Positions 45,966 through 56,065 of a stretch of DNA of 64,000 nt are shown here, one piece after another. The stretch covers positions 124,001 through 188,000 of the forward strand of contig JADMKP010000001.1 of NCBI GenBank assembly GCA_015478775.1, written 5' to 3'. Each line of letters starts with the position of its first letter. Within the stretch, counting starts at the first letter, position 1. The DNA comes from Fermentimonas sp. (lineage in GTDB: Bacteria > Bacteroidota > Bacteroidia > Bacteroidales > Dysgonomonadaceae). The notes under the pieces were generated by a model, which was not told the DNA's origin, did no database searches, and saw nothing but the letters and a program-made list of their open reading frames with translations. Made by a program: the position numbers and the translations under genes.

Positions 45966-48512
45966 CTATTTAGATTGTATTTGAATACTTGCTTTTCTCA
46001 ATCCTTTTGCATTAGCCTCAAGAGTGATAGTTCCCGGAGTTTCTGAAGACTCAACAATTGCTACCAACTTCCCATTAAAAAGATGCATCTGGGGAAGGTG
46101 AAACAAGTCCAGGCTCGTGGCATCACCATTAGCTCCTGCACGATATGAACCAGCTCCTTTAACGTTGAATTTCACCAGTTCATTTACGTTCGGGCAAGGA
46201 TTGCCATTCCTATCAACAACAGAAACTTTTATAAACGAAAGGTCCTTTCCATCAGCCGAAATCACATTCCTGTCGGCCTCTAGAACCAATTGGTGTGGCT
46301 TGCCTGCTGTACGTATCTCCTTTTCAGCAACAGTATTACCCGCCTCATCATAAGCAACTACCTTAACAGTTCCGGGCTCATATTTAGTATCCATCCACAT
46401 GAGTCGATACCTTTTCTGACGCTCAAATGACTTTTGTGCTTCTGCAGTGTAACTTCCCTCTAGTTCAATAGAAAGGTCTTTAGTTTTTACACCTTGACTC
46501 TTTCCATTAATAAACAACTCTGCCGATGGATGGTTAGTATATACAAAAACCGGAGTTACTTCACCTTCACGCCCCTCCCAATTCCAGTGAGGTAGAATAT
46601 GAAGAGTTTCCTCTTCTTTGTTCCAGTGACTTCTATAAAGATAAAATCTATCCTTCGGAATACCTGCAAGGTCCACTGCACCAAACAGAGAACTGTGACT
46701 TGGCCAGTTGCTATAATAAGGCGTTGGCTCACCAAGATAATCAATTCCTGTCCAAATAAATTCGCCCATAGCATAATTCAAATCATCATGTTGAATGAAA
46801 TCATCCTCTGGTAGATTCGACCATGAAGCATGCTCAACATCATAAGAAGAAGCCTGGTTGTCGTCATATATTGCCATTGCTTTACGCTCAACCGGGAACT
46901 TATACACACCCCTTGAACTCAATGCTGAAGTTGTTTCTGCACCCAAAATAATCTGTTGTGGCAACTTATCATAAGCTTCCTGATAGCGAAACGATCTGTA
47001 ATTAAACCCTGGCACATCCATAATTGCAGCCATGCCATTAGAGAAAACATGATCTGGCCTATCCATACCGTTTGTTACTGGACGAGTAGGATCTTCTCTA
47101 TGAACAATATCCTGAAGGAAGCGAGCAACTCTAGCTCCCTGTGGGTGGCTCTGTTCTTCAACTTCATTACCAATACACCACATAACCACACTTGCACTAT
47201 TTCTGAAATTATGGATCAAGTTCACCAAATCCTTCTCAGCCCATTCATCAAAATGATGGTTATAACCATTTCTCACCTTTGGTATTCTCCAACTATCGAA
47301 AGACTCTGCCATAACCATCATACCCATTTCGTCAGCTATTCTTACAAAATCGGGTGAAGGCATATTATGTGCTGTTCTAATAGCATTCACACCCATATCT
47401 TGCATAATGCTTATCTGTCTACGAATAGCAGCATCATTTACAGCAGCTCCAAGTGGACCTAAATCATGATGTAAACACACACCTTGGAATTTGACTTTCC
47501 TACCATTTAAGAAAAACCCTTCATCCGCTATAATCTCAATTGTGCGAATGCCAAAAGTAGTTGTATACTCATCAACAACACGTGAATTTTCTATTTTTGT
47601 TGTCTTGCTGTCTTCAACCGTTTCCTTACTTTCAATTCTTGTTAATACCGAATTAACCTTGTAAAGATTAGGTTGCTTAATATCCCAAAGTTTAGGATTC
47701 TCAACAAATAATGTTTGTTCTAACTCACCAAGATCAAACTTTGTGAGATAACTTTCAGTTTCCGCTACAGCATTACCTTCTGGGTCTATAATTGAAGACT
47801 TCAACTTATAGCTAACATTTTCTGAGATACCCTCACCCTGCTCTATTTTAGTACGCACATTCACACGTGCAAACTCGTCATTTACCTCCGGAGTAGTAAC
47901 ATAAGTGCCCCATACCGGAAAATGATCTTTATTTGTAGTAATAACATGCACATTCCTATACAATCCTCCACCGGGATACCAGCGAGAGCCCTCTTCAAAA
48001 TTCTCAAGTCTCACTGCAAGAGTATTATTCTTACCATCGCTGTTTATGAAATCTGTAATATCAAAATGAAATGTATTATAACCATATGGCCAAAAACCAG
48101 CCTCCTTACCGTTTACATAAACCCTGGCATTACTCATTGCACCATCAAACTTGATAGTAACTTTCTTGCCATATTCAAAATCAGGAACACTAAAACTATT
48201 TCTATACCATCCTACACCTGTAAAAGGTAGCCCTCCGGTACGTCCATAATGCTCAATTGCCGATGTCTGTCCATCTTGCACAATTGCCATCCTGTGGATA
48301 TCATTGTTTTTGTCGAACGGACCATATATTGCCCAGTCGTGTGGCACACGAACCGACTCCCAGCTGCTATCATTAAAATCAACTTCCGAAGATTTGGAAT
48401 TATCATCACGTGTAAACTTCCACCCTTTCTCAAGAGTAATTTCACTACGCACTTGCGCCTGTGCTGTGGAAAGGCCAGCAATTAGTGCAAAAAAAAGAAT
48501 TATTTTTTTCAA
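45966..48512 (-). CDS. Glycoside hydrolase family 2, beta-galactosidase-like
   Basis: Exported glycosidase of 848 residues with a signal peptide (cleavage near LSTAQAQ). The GH2 sugar-binding domain comes first (GWYRNSFSVPDF, YVNGKEAGFWPYGYN, WYPGGGLYRNV), then the immunoglobulin-like domain, then the TIM barrel with FQGVCLHHDLGPLG. The acid/base Glu is in VMWCIGNEVEEQ (near residue 445) and the nucleophile Glu in ILGAETTSA (near 524). C-terminal beta domains (about 690-848) include a DUF4982-like and an invasin-like sandwich. Beta-galactosidase is most likely; beta-glucuronidase or beta-mannosidase cannot be ruled out. No SusC/SusD pair is adjacent. Confidence 0.88.
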   Translation of the reverse strand: MKKIILFFALIAGLSTAQAQVRSEITLEKGWKFTRDDNSKSSEVDFNDSSWESVRVPHDWAIYGPFDKNNDIHRMAIVQDGQTSAIEHYGRTGGLPFTGVGWYRNSFSVPDFEYGKKVTIKFDGAMSNARVYVNGKEAGFWPYGYNTFHFDITDFINSDGKNNTLAVRLENFEEGSRWYPGGGLYRNVHVITTNKDHFPVWGTYVTTPEVNDEFARVNVRTKIEQGEGISENVSYKLKSSIIDPEGNAVAETESYLTKFDLGELEQTLFVENPKLWDIKQPNLYKVNSVLTRIESKETVEDSKTTKIENSRVVDEYTTTFGIRTIEIIADEGFFLNGRKVKFQGVCLHHDLGPLGAAVNDAAIRRQISIMQDMGVNAIRTAHNMPSPDFVRIADEMGMMVMAESFDSWRIPKVRNGYNHHFDEWAEKDLVNLIHNFRNSASVVMWCIGNEVEEQSHPQGARVARFLQDIVHREDPTRPVTNGMDRPDHVFSNGMAAIMDVPGFNYRSFRYQEAYDKLPQQIILGAETTSALSSRGVYKFPVERKAMAIYDDNQASSYDVEHASWSNLPEDDFIQHDDLNYAMGEFIWTGIDYLGEPTPYYSNWPSHSSLFGAVDLAGIPKDRFYLYRSHWNKEEETLHILPHWNWEGREGEVTPVFVYTNHPSAELFINGKSQGVKTKDLSIELEGSYTAEAQKSFERQKRYRLMWMDTKYEPGTVKVVAYDEAGNTVAEKEIRTAGKPHQLVLEADRNVISADGKDLSFIKVSVVDRNGNPCPNVNELVKFNVKGAGSYRAGANGDATSLDLFHLPQMHLFNGKLVAIVESSETPGTITLEANAKGLRKASIQIQSK

Positions 48513-48539
48513 AATGTTAAAACGATTAATTTATTATTA

Positions 48540-48569
48540 TTTGAGGAGACATAAAGCAGCCTCCTCAAA
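48540..48569 (-). terminator. Terminator of the class I fumarase gene
   Basis: TTTGAGGAG (48540-48548) and CTCCTCAAA (48561-48569) form a perfect nine-base stem. On the minus strand a TA-rich tail follows. It is 52 bases beyond the stop codon. Confidence 0.55.
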
Positions 48570-48620
48570 ACAAATGTTCACTAAAGTTAGACTATTTCTC
48601 ACTAAACCTCTAATCCCTTA

Positions 48621-50261
48621 TCAAGAGAAAGAGCAATTTGGCTGAGACACTACTTGAAAGAAATCGTTACCTTTATCATCAACAAGTATAAAAGCAGGGA
48701 AATCTTCAACCTCTATTTTCCATATTGCCTCCATTCCCAGTTCGGGATACTCAACACACTCGAGGCTCTTAATACTTTCTTGTGCCAATATAGCGGCAGG
48801 ACCACCAATACTACCCAGGTAAAAACCACCATGCTTTTTACAAGCATCTGTAACCTCCTGGCTTCTATTACCTTTAGCAAGCATTATCATGCTGCCACCG
48901 TGCGATTGTAATAGATCAACATAAGAGTCCATACGCCCAGCTGTTGTTGGTCCCATAGAACCTGAAGCATAGCCTTGGGGAGTCTTTGCAGGTCCGGCAT
49001 AATATATTGGATGATCTTTTACATACTGCGGAAGACCCTCACCCCTATCAATGCGCTCTTTAAGCTTTGCATGGGCTATATCGCGACCAACAATAATTGT
49101 TCCGTTAAGAGACAAACGAGTAGAAACAGGATATTCAGAAAGTTCCTTAAGAATCTCTTCCATCGGACGATTCAAATCAATGTTCACTCCACCCTCTTCA
49201 CCGCTCTGACGATACTCTACAGGAATAAGACGAGCAGGATTATCCTCCATCTTCTCAATCCAAATACCATCTTTGTTAATTTTAGCCTTAATATTTCTGT
49301 CTGCACTACAAGATACACCCATTCCAACAGGCACTGATGCTCCATGGCGTGGAAGACGGATAACTTTTATGTCATGCGCAAAATATTTACCCCCAAACTG
49401 TGCACCAAGACCTAGGTCTTCAGATGCTTTCTTAAGTCTGTTCTCTAATTCAATATCACGAAAAGCCTGTCCCAGCTCATTACCCTCAGTTGGCAGATTG
49501 TCATAATACTTAGCCGTTGCCAGCTTAACTGTCTTCAAGTTTGTCTCAACCGATGTACCACCTATAACAAATGCAAGATGATAAGGAGGACAAGCAGCAG
49601 TGCCAAGTGACTTCATCTTTTCAATTAGGTATGCTTCTAGCTTCCCGGGAGTAAGAAGTGCTTTTGTCTCCTGATATAAATAAGTTTTATTAGCAGAACC
49701 ACCACCTTTTGCAATACAAAGGAAGTTATACTCACTACCCTTCACTGAATAGAGGTCGATCTGTGCAGGTAGGTTTGTACCAGTATTAACCTCATCATAC
49801 ATATTTAAAGCAGCGTTCTGCGAGTATCTCAAATTCTCATTCACATATGTGTTATAAACACCCTTTGAAAGTGCTTCTTCATCATCACCATCAGTCCATA
49901 CCTGATTACCTTTCTTGCCCATTATTATGGCAGTACCAGTATCCTGGCAAAAAGGAAGTATTCCTTTGGCAGAAATCTCGGAGTTGCGAAGAAAAGTAAG
50001 AGCTACAAACTTGTCGTTTTCACTAGCTTCCGGGTCATGTAAAATTTGTGCTACCTGCTCCTGATGTTCGGGACGAAGTAAAAACTGCACATCGCGAAAA
50101 GCTGTTTGTGCCATTAATGTGATTCCCTCTTTAGAGACTTTAAGCATCTCCTTGCCTTCAAACTCAGAAGTAGTAACATGGTCCTTTGTTAAAAGATAAT
50201 ATTCAGTTTTATCTTCTGACATGGGAAAAGGTTCTTGGTAAATAAATGGTTTTGTTGCCAT
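48621..50261 (-). CDS. fumA: Fumarate hydratase class I (4Fe-4S, oxygen-sensitive)
   Basis: Cytoplasmic Fe-S hydratase of 546 residues with both halves fused: the alpha-type part (about 50-330) and the beta-type part (from about 340). Probable cluster ligands are Cys in [11 protein letters not shown] (about 102) and in GVSCSADRN (about 317). The C-terminal part has [16 protein letters not shown]. It interconverts fumarate and malate in the reductive arm used by fumarate-respiring Bacteroidetes. The gene follows fumC by 143 bases on the same strand and has its own -7-like box, so the two may be separately regulated. Confidence 0.93.
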   Translation of the reverse strand: MATKPFIYQEPFPMSEDKTEYYLLTKDHVTTSEFEGKEMLKVSKEGITLMAQTAFRDVQFLLRPEHQEQVAQILHDPEASENDKFVALTFLRNSEISAKGILPFCQDTGTAIIMGKKGNQVWTDGDDEEALSKGVYNTYVNENLRYSQNAALNMYDEVNTGTNLPAQIDLYSVKGSEYNFLCIAKGGGSANKTYLYQETKALLTPGKLEAYLIEKMKSLGTAACPPYHLAFVIGGTSVETNLKTVKLATAKYYDNLPTEGNELGQAFRDIELENRLKKASEDLGLGAQFGGKYFAHDIKVIRLPRHGASVPVGMGVSCSADRNIKAKINKDGIWIEKMEDNPARLIPVEYRQSGEEGGVNIDLNRPMEEILKELSEYPVSTRLSLNGTIIVGRDIAHAKLKERIDRGEGLPQYVKDHPIYYAGPAKTPQGYASGSMGPTTAGRMDSYVDLLQSHGGSMIMLAKGNRSQEVTDACKKHGGFYLGSIGGPAAILAQESIKSLECVEYPELGMEAIWKIEVEDFPAFILVDDKGNDFFQVVSQPNCSFS

Positions 50262-50319
50262 AGATGAATCGTTAAAAGTTATATAATTGTTATTTGTTTT
50301 ATTTATGAGCTATAAGCTA

Positions 50320-50327
50320 CAAAAATA
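50320..50327 (-). promoter_or_regulatory. Possible -7 box of fumA
   Basis: Minus-strand TATTTTTG, 58 bases upstream of the fumA start codon, fits TAnnTTTG. The region is AT-rich, so chance is possible. Confidence 0.35.
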
Positions 50328-50404
50328 CAAAGAAAAACGTCATCAAAAAAGATGCTTTTAATATTCCTTTAAACAATTAGACATATATAACTAATTCATT
50401 ACAA

Positions 50405-51802
50405 CTATTCCATGGGACCAATCATATCTTCGGGTCGCACCCATTTATCAAAATCTGCTTCCGAAACATAACCAAGATTTATTGCCTCCTCTTTTAAAGT
50501 AGTACCATTTTTATGCGCAGTGTTTGCAATCTCAGCAGCTTTATAATACCCAATCTTTGTATTGAGGGCTGTCACTAGCATTAATGAGTTGTCTAGCAAT
50601 TCTTTTATACGAGGTTTATTAGGCTCAATACCCATAACGCAATGCTCATCAAAAGAAATAGCAGCATCTCCCAGCAACTGAGCACTTTGCAGAAAATTGG
50701 CAGCCATAACAGGTTTAAAGACATTCAATTCGAAATGACCTTGCATACCACCTACGGTGATTGCAACATCATTACCAATCACCTGCGAGCAAACCATTGT
50801 AATAGCCTCTGCCTGTGTAGGATTTACTTTCCCTGGCATAATAGAAGACCCAGGTTCATTTGCAGGTATCGTAATTTCACCAATTCCGCTTCGTGGTCCC
50901 GATGCAAGCAATCTTATATCATTTGCAATCTTATTAATTGCCACAGCTGTTTGTTTTAATGCACCGTGTGTTTCCACCAAAGCATCATGAGCAGCAAGCG
51001 CTTCAAATTTATTAGGAGCCGTTACAAACGGATGGCCAGTAAACTCTGCAATATATCTGGCAACCGTTGTGTCATAGTTCTTTGGAGTGTTCAAACCGGT
51101 TCCCACTGCTGTTCCTCCCAGAGCCAATTCTGCAAGATGAGGCAATGTGTTTTCAATGGCTCTTATACCATATTCTAACTGTGCAGCATAACCACTGAAT
51201 TCTTGCCCTAACGTAAGTGGTGTTGCATCCATAAGGTGAGTACGGCCAATTTTAACCACCTCTCCCATCTCTTTTGCTTTTCGAGAAAAAGATTTTTGCA
51301 ACTGCTTCAAACCGGGTAAAGTTACCTCTACCACTTTCTTGTAGCATGCTATATGCATACCAGTTGGAAATGTGTCGTTAGACGATTGAGATTTATTTAC
51401 ATCGTCATTAGGTTGTAAAGTTAAATCTCCCTCACCAATTTTATGTCCCGCAATCTGGTGTGCGCGATTGGCAATTACTTCATTAACATTCATATTACTC
51501 TGCGTACCAGAACCTGTTTGCCAAATAACAAGCGGAAACTGATCATCGTGCTTACCCTCAAGAATCTCTTCGCATACCTGCGCAATTAGGTCGCGTTTCT
51601 GGAACGACAAAACTCCTAATTCGTGATTAGCATATGCTGCACCTTTTTTTAGATATGCAAAACCATAAATAATCTCACGTGGCATAGAGGCTGGGTTACC
51701 TATTTTGAAGTTATTAAGAGACCTTTCGGTCTGAGCACCCCACAACTTATCGGCAGGTACTTTCACTTCGCCTAACGTGTCTTTTTCAATTCTGTAATTC
51801 AT
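50405..51802 (-). CDS. fumC: Fumarate hydratase class II (oxygen-stable)
   Basis: Homotetrameric fumarase of the aspartase/argininosuccinase superfamily, 465 residues from the chosen start. Signatures are [28 protein letters not shown], the active-site His in [12 protein letters not shown] and the family signature [13 protein letters not shown] (near 317). I start at [13 protein letters not shown] (ATG 51802); a Met six codons upstream is also in frame. It carries out the same reaction as the neighbouring class I enzyme but without an iron-sulfur cluster. Confidence 0.94.
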   Translation of the reverse strand: MNYRIEKDTLGEVKVPADKLWGAQTERSLNNFKIGNPASMPREIIYGFAYLKKGAAYANHELGVLSFQKRDLIAQVCEEILEGKHDDQFPLVIWQTGSGTQSNMNVNEVIANRAHQIAGHKIGEGDLTLQPNDDVNKSQSSNDTFPTGMHIACYKKVVEVTLPGLKQLQKSFSRKAKEMGEVVKIGRTHLMDATPLTLGQEFSGYAAQLEYGIRAIENTLPHLAELALGGTAVGTGLNTPKNYDTTVARYIAEFTGHPFVTAPNKFEALAAHDALVETHGALKQTAVAINKIANDIRLLASGPRSGIGEITIPANEPGSSIMPGKVNPTQAEAITMVCSQVIGNDVAITVGGMQGHFELNVFKPVMAANFLQSAQLLGDAAISFDEHCVMGIEPNKPRIKELLDNSLMLVTALNTKIGYYKAAEIANTAHKNGTTLKEEAINLGYVSEADFDKWVRPEDMIGPME

Positions 51803-52017
51803 ATAATTAATATTATTCAATTATTTATTTGTGACTTGTAATCTATAACGCTACAAAATAACAAATTCCTTAGCTATTGCATATTTTTACAATATCACTT
51901 ACAAGTTGTTAATTATTAAAATAGTATATCACTCTATACATCAGCACATATCAACTCATATTTAGTAAATTAAATATTCTTTATTTAAAACAGTTATAAA
52001 CAATAGACCTAATTGAT

Positions 52018-52025
52018 TATCTTTG
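52018..52025 (+). promoter_or_regulatory. -7 box of feoB
   Basis: TATCTTTG matches the Bacteroides consensus, 25 bases upstream of the feoB ATG. No obvious -33 TTTG lies at the normal distance, and no clear Fur box was recognised. Confidence 0.45.
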
Positions 52026-52050
52026 CGGTCTTAAATAAAGGATTGCTTGG

Positions 52051-54525
52051 ATGCGTCTATCAGAACTTCAAACAGGTCATACTGCATACATTAAAAAAGT
52101 ACATGGCAATGGTGCATTCAGGAAGCGAATCTTGGAGATGGGATTTGTGCGTGGTGAAGAAGTGAAATCTATTCTCAATGCTCCTCTTAAAGACCCCATT
52201 AAGTACGAAATAATGGATTATGATGTGTCATTACGACGTAGTGAGGCCGTATTGATAGAAATAACCATGATCCGCGAAGAGACAAAGAATGGCTTTTCAA
52301 ACGACGACACAAATTCTCAAATTGCCAGTGAACCCGATTACATAAGGAAATTTAGAACCAGAGAACATAATTATTCGGAGAAGAATATAAAAGTAGCACT
52401 AATTGGTAATCCTAATTCTGGTAAAACATCAATATTTAATCTTGCCTCAGGAGCTCACGAGCATGTTGGTAATTATAGTGGAGTTACGGTAGATTCTAAA
52501 GAAGGAATTATTAAGCACAATGGGTACAAGTTCACTCTCGTGGACCTTCCTGGCACTTACTCTCTTTCTTCATACTCACCCGAAGAGCTTTATGCAAGGA
52601 ATTACATTACAAATGATAAGCCCGATGTTATAGTAAATGTAGTGTCCGCATCAACATTAGAGAGGAACCTATATCTCACAACAGAACTTATAGATTTAGA
52701 GATTCCAATGGTTATTGCTCTAAACATGTATGATGAGCTAGAAGATAGTGGGAGAAAATTTGATCATAAAACTTTCTCTGAATTAATAAATATACCCATT
52801 GTTCCCACGGTTGGTAAAAGAGGTGAAGGTATACCTCAACTTCTTGAAGCAGTATTAAAAATATATAATGAAACGGAGCACGACTTCGTTCAGATACCTT
52901 ATGGCAGAGTATTAGAAAAATCAATTTCTATAATTGAGCGGGAGTTAAAAGACAACTTTAAAGCCCAGCGAGGGGTACCTTTAAGACATGTATGCATTAA
53001 ACTACTTGAGGGAGATAAAGAGATTATAAAGTATATTGACAATCTTCCTAACTTTCAGCAAATACTTTATCGTAGAGAAAAGGAACAAAATTATATTGAG
53101 AAGCTATTAAGAGAGGATTCCGAATCGGCATTTACAAATGCAAGATATGGGTTTATAGCGGGAGGACTGCAAGAGACACTTACAGAAAAAACTCAGTTTG
53201 CCGATAAGACCAAACTCTTAGACACCATTGTTACAAACAAGTATATTGGATTTCCAATTTTCTTTATCTTCATGTGGATTATGTTTGAATCCACTTTCAG
53301 GCTGGGAAACTATCCAATGCAATGGATAGAGGGGCTAGTTGCTTTGATAGGGAATTCAGTAAGGGTTAATATGGCGGAAGGTCCACTTAAGGACCTTATT
53401 GTTGATGGAATTATTGGCGGTGTTGGAGGGGTTATAGTATTCCTTCCAAATATTGTTATTCTATATCTTTTCATTTCCTTTATGGAAGACTCGGGATACA
53501 TGGCCAGAGCTGCTTTTATAATGGATAAACTGATGCATAAGATTGGACTGCACGGCAAATCATTTATCCCTCTAATTATGGGCTTTGGATGCAATGTGCC
53601 TGCAATAATGGCCACACGCACCATCGAGAGCAGAAGCAGCCGCATGATTACAATGCTCATAGTACCATTTATGTCGTGCAGCGCCAGATTGCCGGTATAT
53701 TTACTTTTAGCCGGAGCATTTTTTCCTAATCATGCCAGTATAGCACTGCTGGGATTATACTTTTTTGGAATATTAATAGCCTGTCTCACGGCAATTATTT
53801 TTCGCAAGACTTTATTTAAAGAGGAAGAAACCCCGTTTGTTATGGAGCTTCCCCCCTACCGCAGGCCCACTGTCAAATCAATAATCACACACATGTGGGA
53901 CCGTTCTAGCCAGTATCTCAGAAAAATGGGAGGTCCCATATTAATTGCATCAATTGTTATATGGTTCTTAGGGTATTTTCCCATAGAAAGAAGCTGGTCG
54001 GATGATATAAACCAACAAGTGGCTCAAGTGGAAATGCAGTTTCAAAACAATGAGATAAATACCACACAACATCAACGTCTTCTTTTAGAAATTGAACATA
54101 TTAAAAACACCGAACATCAAAAAAACTCGTACATAGGTAGAATTGGGAAATTTATAGAACCCGTTATGCGTCCATTGGGGTTCGACTGGAAAATATCGGT
54201 TAGCCTGCTCTCTGGTATGGCTGCTAAAGAAATTGTTATAAGTACCATGGGGGTATTGTATACAGGTGATAGCGAAAATCAGCAATCTCTTCAAGACCGA
54301 CTACTTTCTGAAACTCATTCCGATGGTTCATATGTATTCACACCTCTAGTAGTTATATCACTACTTCTCTTTGTCTTAATTTATTTTCCCTGTATAGCAA
54401 CAGTTGTTGCAATAAAAGAAGAATCCCATTCGTGGAAATGGGCACTGTTTAGTATGTTTTACTCAACCGGACTTGCATGGTTAATAGCTTTATTAGCATA
54501 CCAGATAGGCAGTCTATTCATTTAA
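52051..54525 (+). CDS. feoB: Ferrous iron transport protein, FeoA-FeoB fusion
   Basis: Inner-membrane Fe(II) uptake protein of 824 residues. A complete FeoA/SH3-like domain (about 1-75, MRLSELQTGHTAYIKKV) is fused to the front. The G domain follows with G1 GNPNSGKT (119-126), the switch region HVGNYSGVTVD and G3 DLPGTYSLSSYSPEE. From about 390 on come the Gate domains with about eight to nine membrane segments and the conserved PLIMGFGCNVPAI and MSCSARLP. The fusion is the usual form in Bacteroidetes. A Cys-rich partner gene follows after five bases. Confidence 0.96.
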   Translation: MRLSELQTGHTAYIKKVHGNGAFRKRILEMGFVRGEEVKSILNAPLKDPIKYEIMDYDVSLRRSEAVLIEITMIREETKNGFSNDDTNSQIASEPDYIRKFRTREHNYSEKNIKVALIGNPNSGKTSIFNLASGAHEHVGNYSGVTVDSKEGIIKHNGYKFTLVDLPGTYSLSSYSPEELYARNYITNDKPDVIVNVVSASTLERNLYLTTELIDLEIPMVIALNMYDELEDSGRKFDHKTFSELINIPIVPTVGKRGEGIPQLLEAVLKIYNETEHDFVQIPYGRVLEKSISIIERELKDNFKAQRGVPLRHVCIKLLEGDKEIIKYIDNLPNFQQILYRREKEQNYIEKLLREDSESAFTNARYGFIAGGLQETLTEKTQFADKTKLLDTIVTNKYIGFPIFFIFMWIMFESTFRLGNYPMQWIEGLVALIGNSVRVNMAEGPLKDLIVDGIIGGVGGVIVFLPNIVILYLFISFMEDSGYMARAAFIMDKLMHKIGLHGKSFIPLIMGFGCNVPAIMATRTIESRSSRMITMLIVPFMSCSARLPVYLLLAGAFFPNHASIALLGLYFFGILIACLTAIIFRKTLFKEEETPFVMELPPYRRPTVKSIITHMWDRSSQYLRKMGGPILIASIVIWFLGYFPIERSWSDDINQQVAQVEMQFQNNEINTTQHQRLLLEIEHIKNTEHQKNSYIGRIGKFIEPVMRPLGFDWKISVSLLSGMAAKEIVISTMGVLYTGDSENQQSLQDRLLSETHSDGSYVFTPLVVISLLLFVLIYFPCIATVVAIKEESHSWKWALFSMFYSTGLAWLIALLAYQIGSLFI

Positions 54526-54530
54526 TTATT

Positions 54531-54680
54531 ATGAACATACAACTTATAATAGTAATTTTAATTGGCTTAGTAGTTGGTATAATACTACTGAGAAACATCT
54601 ATAAATTCTTTTTCACGAATAGAAATTCTCCTTATTGTGGGGGTTGCAAAGGGTGTGAACCAATAAAGCGAAACAATTAA
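54531..54680 (+). CDS. FeoB-associated Cys-rich membrane protein
   Basis: A 49-residue protein with one transmembrane segment (about 3-20) followed by a basic stretch and the Cys-rich tail SPYCGGCKGCEPIKRNN. Size, topology and CxxCxxC pattern match the FeoB-associated family, which is thought to help iron delivery at the inner membrane. It starts five bases after the feoB stop, so it is cotranslated. The start is the ATG at 54531. Confidence 0.85.
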   Translation: MNIQLIIVILIGLVVGIILLRNIYKFFFTNRNSPYCGGCKGCEPIKRNN

Positions 54681-54718
54681 AAGTGTGTGTTGTCTGATGA
54701 ATCTGTATATACTTTGGT

Positions 54719-54824
54719 CGTGCTTTAGTCGGACCTTGCTCTTACCTCGCTCGGTTACGCCCCTTATATATACGATAAATGACCGAGCCAAGTAAGGTTT
54801 AGGTATAGACTAAGGACGCGCTTT
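54719..54824. repeat. Intergenic inverted repeat, family A, copy 2
   Basis: A roughly 40-base left arm (54719-54758) is the imperfect inverse of the right arm (54781-54824). Inverting the left arm gives CCGAGCGAGGTAAG...GACTAAAG, while the right arm reads CCGAGCCAAGTAAG...GACTAAGG. The copy at 23329-23410 shares GAGCGAGGTAAG and GTATAG. It lies between the convergent feoB-associated and DUF1080 genes. Confidence 0.65.
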
Positions 54825-54863
54825 GTCTTAACAACAAATTGGTCTTAATCTCTAAAAATAAAA

Positions 54864-55649
54864 CTATTCAAGAATTAAAATTTCAACTTTACGGAAATCT
54901 ATTGGATGCCCCTCACTCTGGAGTGAAATTGATCCTTTACTCAACATTTTATCACCATTATTAAGGTCTACAAGCTTTGTGTAAGTATAATCTCTTTCGT
55001 CGAGCTGCGGATTATTGTATTGTATTACAGTATCGCCGTTAAGAATGTGATAAATAACATCATTACCTCTAACTTCAAGTTCTGCTGTTACCCACATATC
55101 ATCAAAATAAAGTTCAGAAGAAGCGTTTATACAATGGTCCAGAATAAGTTCGTTATTCATTACAACATTAGTTCCAGGGGTGCATAAGTTCATATTTGTA
55201 CGCTCTGTTGTTGAGTCGCTACCCAATAACTGAACTTCAATAGAAGTAGGAAAATCCTGATCTATGTCCATTGTCTCTGGCATCTGCCCGTGAATCATTA
55301 TACCACTGTTTCTGTAAGCCCAACCTGGTGCATCGGGAGCCTGATCACCTACGAACCTGTACTCTACCCTAAGCTTATAGTGCGAGAACTCGTCTTTATA
55401 GAAAAGATGACCAAAACGATTGCCGAATGTATCATACTCCTCATACCTCACTTTAATTAGCCCATCCTCAACACGAAAGGTATTGCCGAAGTTATCTCCA
55501 GACTCGTGCCCCACAATTTTAGGTGTCCACCCTGTTAGGTCTTTACCATTAAATAGTTGAATCCATTCACTCTCAGTGCTTTTATTACTACAAGATGAAA
55601 GTAATACTATGATTAAAATTGCTAGTATAAATAGTTTATTCTTTTTCAT
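54864..55649 (-). CDS. DUF1080 lipoprotein (3-keto-glycoside hydrolase/lyase fold), single domain
   Basis: Exported lipoprotein of 261 residues (lipobox VLLSSC, Cys near 20). The concanavalin-like DUF1080 domain (about 28-260) starts with WIQLFNGKDLTGWTPK and contains YRNSGIMIHGQ, IEVQLLGSD and ISLQSEGHPIDFRKVEIL, all typical. Characterised relatives hydrolyse or eliminate glycosides oxidised at C3. No oxidoreductase partner is adjacent here, unlike at 58-61 kb, so it may share that one or be an independent enzyme. Activity on a defined substrate is unknown. Confidence 0.85.
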   Translation of the reverse strand: MKKNKLFILAILIIVLLSSCSNKSTESEWIQLFNGKDLTGWTPKIVGHESGDNFGNTFRVEDGLIKVRYEEYDTFGNRFGHLFYKDEFSHYKLRVEYRFVGDQAPDAPGWAYRNSGIMIHGQMPETMDIDQDFPTSIEVQLLGSDSTTERTNMNLCTPGTNVVMNNELILDHCINASSELYFDDMWVTAELEVRGNDVIYHILNGDTVIQYNNPQLDERDYTYTKLVDLNNGDKMLSKGSISLQSEGHPIDFRKVEILILE

Positions 55650-55682
55650 AAATGTATAGCTATAATTTGTTGTTGTTTTTTA

Positions 55683-55690
55683 CAAAGATA
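55683..55690 (-). promoter_or_regulatory. -7 box of the DUF1080 gene
   Basis: Minus-strand TATCTTTG, 33 bases upstream of the start codon. Confidence 0.45.
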
Positions 55691-55825
55691 ATTTCAATTT
55701 TAGAACTTTAAACGATATAAACTTAAATAGAGTCTATTACTGCAAAAAGGGTAATTCCTTGTAGTGATATATAGTCTTACCAAATTTATGAAATGGATAC
55801 CATTAGAGTAATAGAAGTAAAGTAG

Positions 55826-55897
55826 TAGCACGGCAGGGAATCGAACCCTGATCTAAAGTTTAGGAAACTTCTATTCTATCCATTGAACTACCGCGCC
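55826..55897 (-). tRNA. tRNA-Arg (anticodon CCU)
   Basis: The minus strand folds as a cloverleaf of 72 bases without encoded CCA: acceptor GGCGCGG paired with CCGTGCT (two G-U pairs), D arm containing TTCAATGGATAG, anticodon arm GAAGT-TTCCTAA-ACTTT with anticodon CCT, and T arm CAGGG-TTCGATT-CCCTG. It reads AGG. A -7 box lies 11 bases upstream. Confidence 0.93.
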
Positions 55898-55908
55898 AGA
55901 TTTGATTG

Positions 55909-55916
55909 CAAAAGTA
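55909..55916 (-). promoter_or_regulatory. -7 box of tRNA-Arg
   Basis: Minus-strand TACTTTTG ends 11 bases before the mature tRNA 5' end, consistent with initiation a few bases upstream of the processed end. Confidence 0.5.
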
Positions 55917-56065
55917 GCATTTTTTATCATTATATTCAAAGTATTTGTATTTAGGAGATAACAAAAAAACAATTTTATAGATCAACTGTTTAGTATATGT
56001 ATGGTCTGGATTACAATTGAGACCATTATAAACTATAAGTATATACAAACACGATAAGAACAAAC

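Noticed and set aside
45966..48512. The GH2 gene as part of a new polysaccharide utilisation locus
   Set aside because: No SusC/SusD, other glycosidases or regulator genes lie beside it; the neighbours are rlmD and fumarases.
52051..54680. FeoA-FeoB fusion with Cys-rich partner as something unusual
   Set aside because: This arrangement is standard in Bacteroidetes.
54585..54791. A minus-strand open frame of about 68 codons over the feoB-associated gene and repeat
   Set aside because: It runs through the Cys-rich gene antisense and into the inverted repeat, with no recognisable product.
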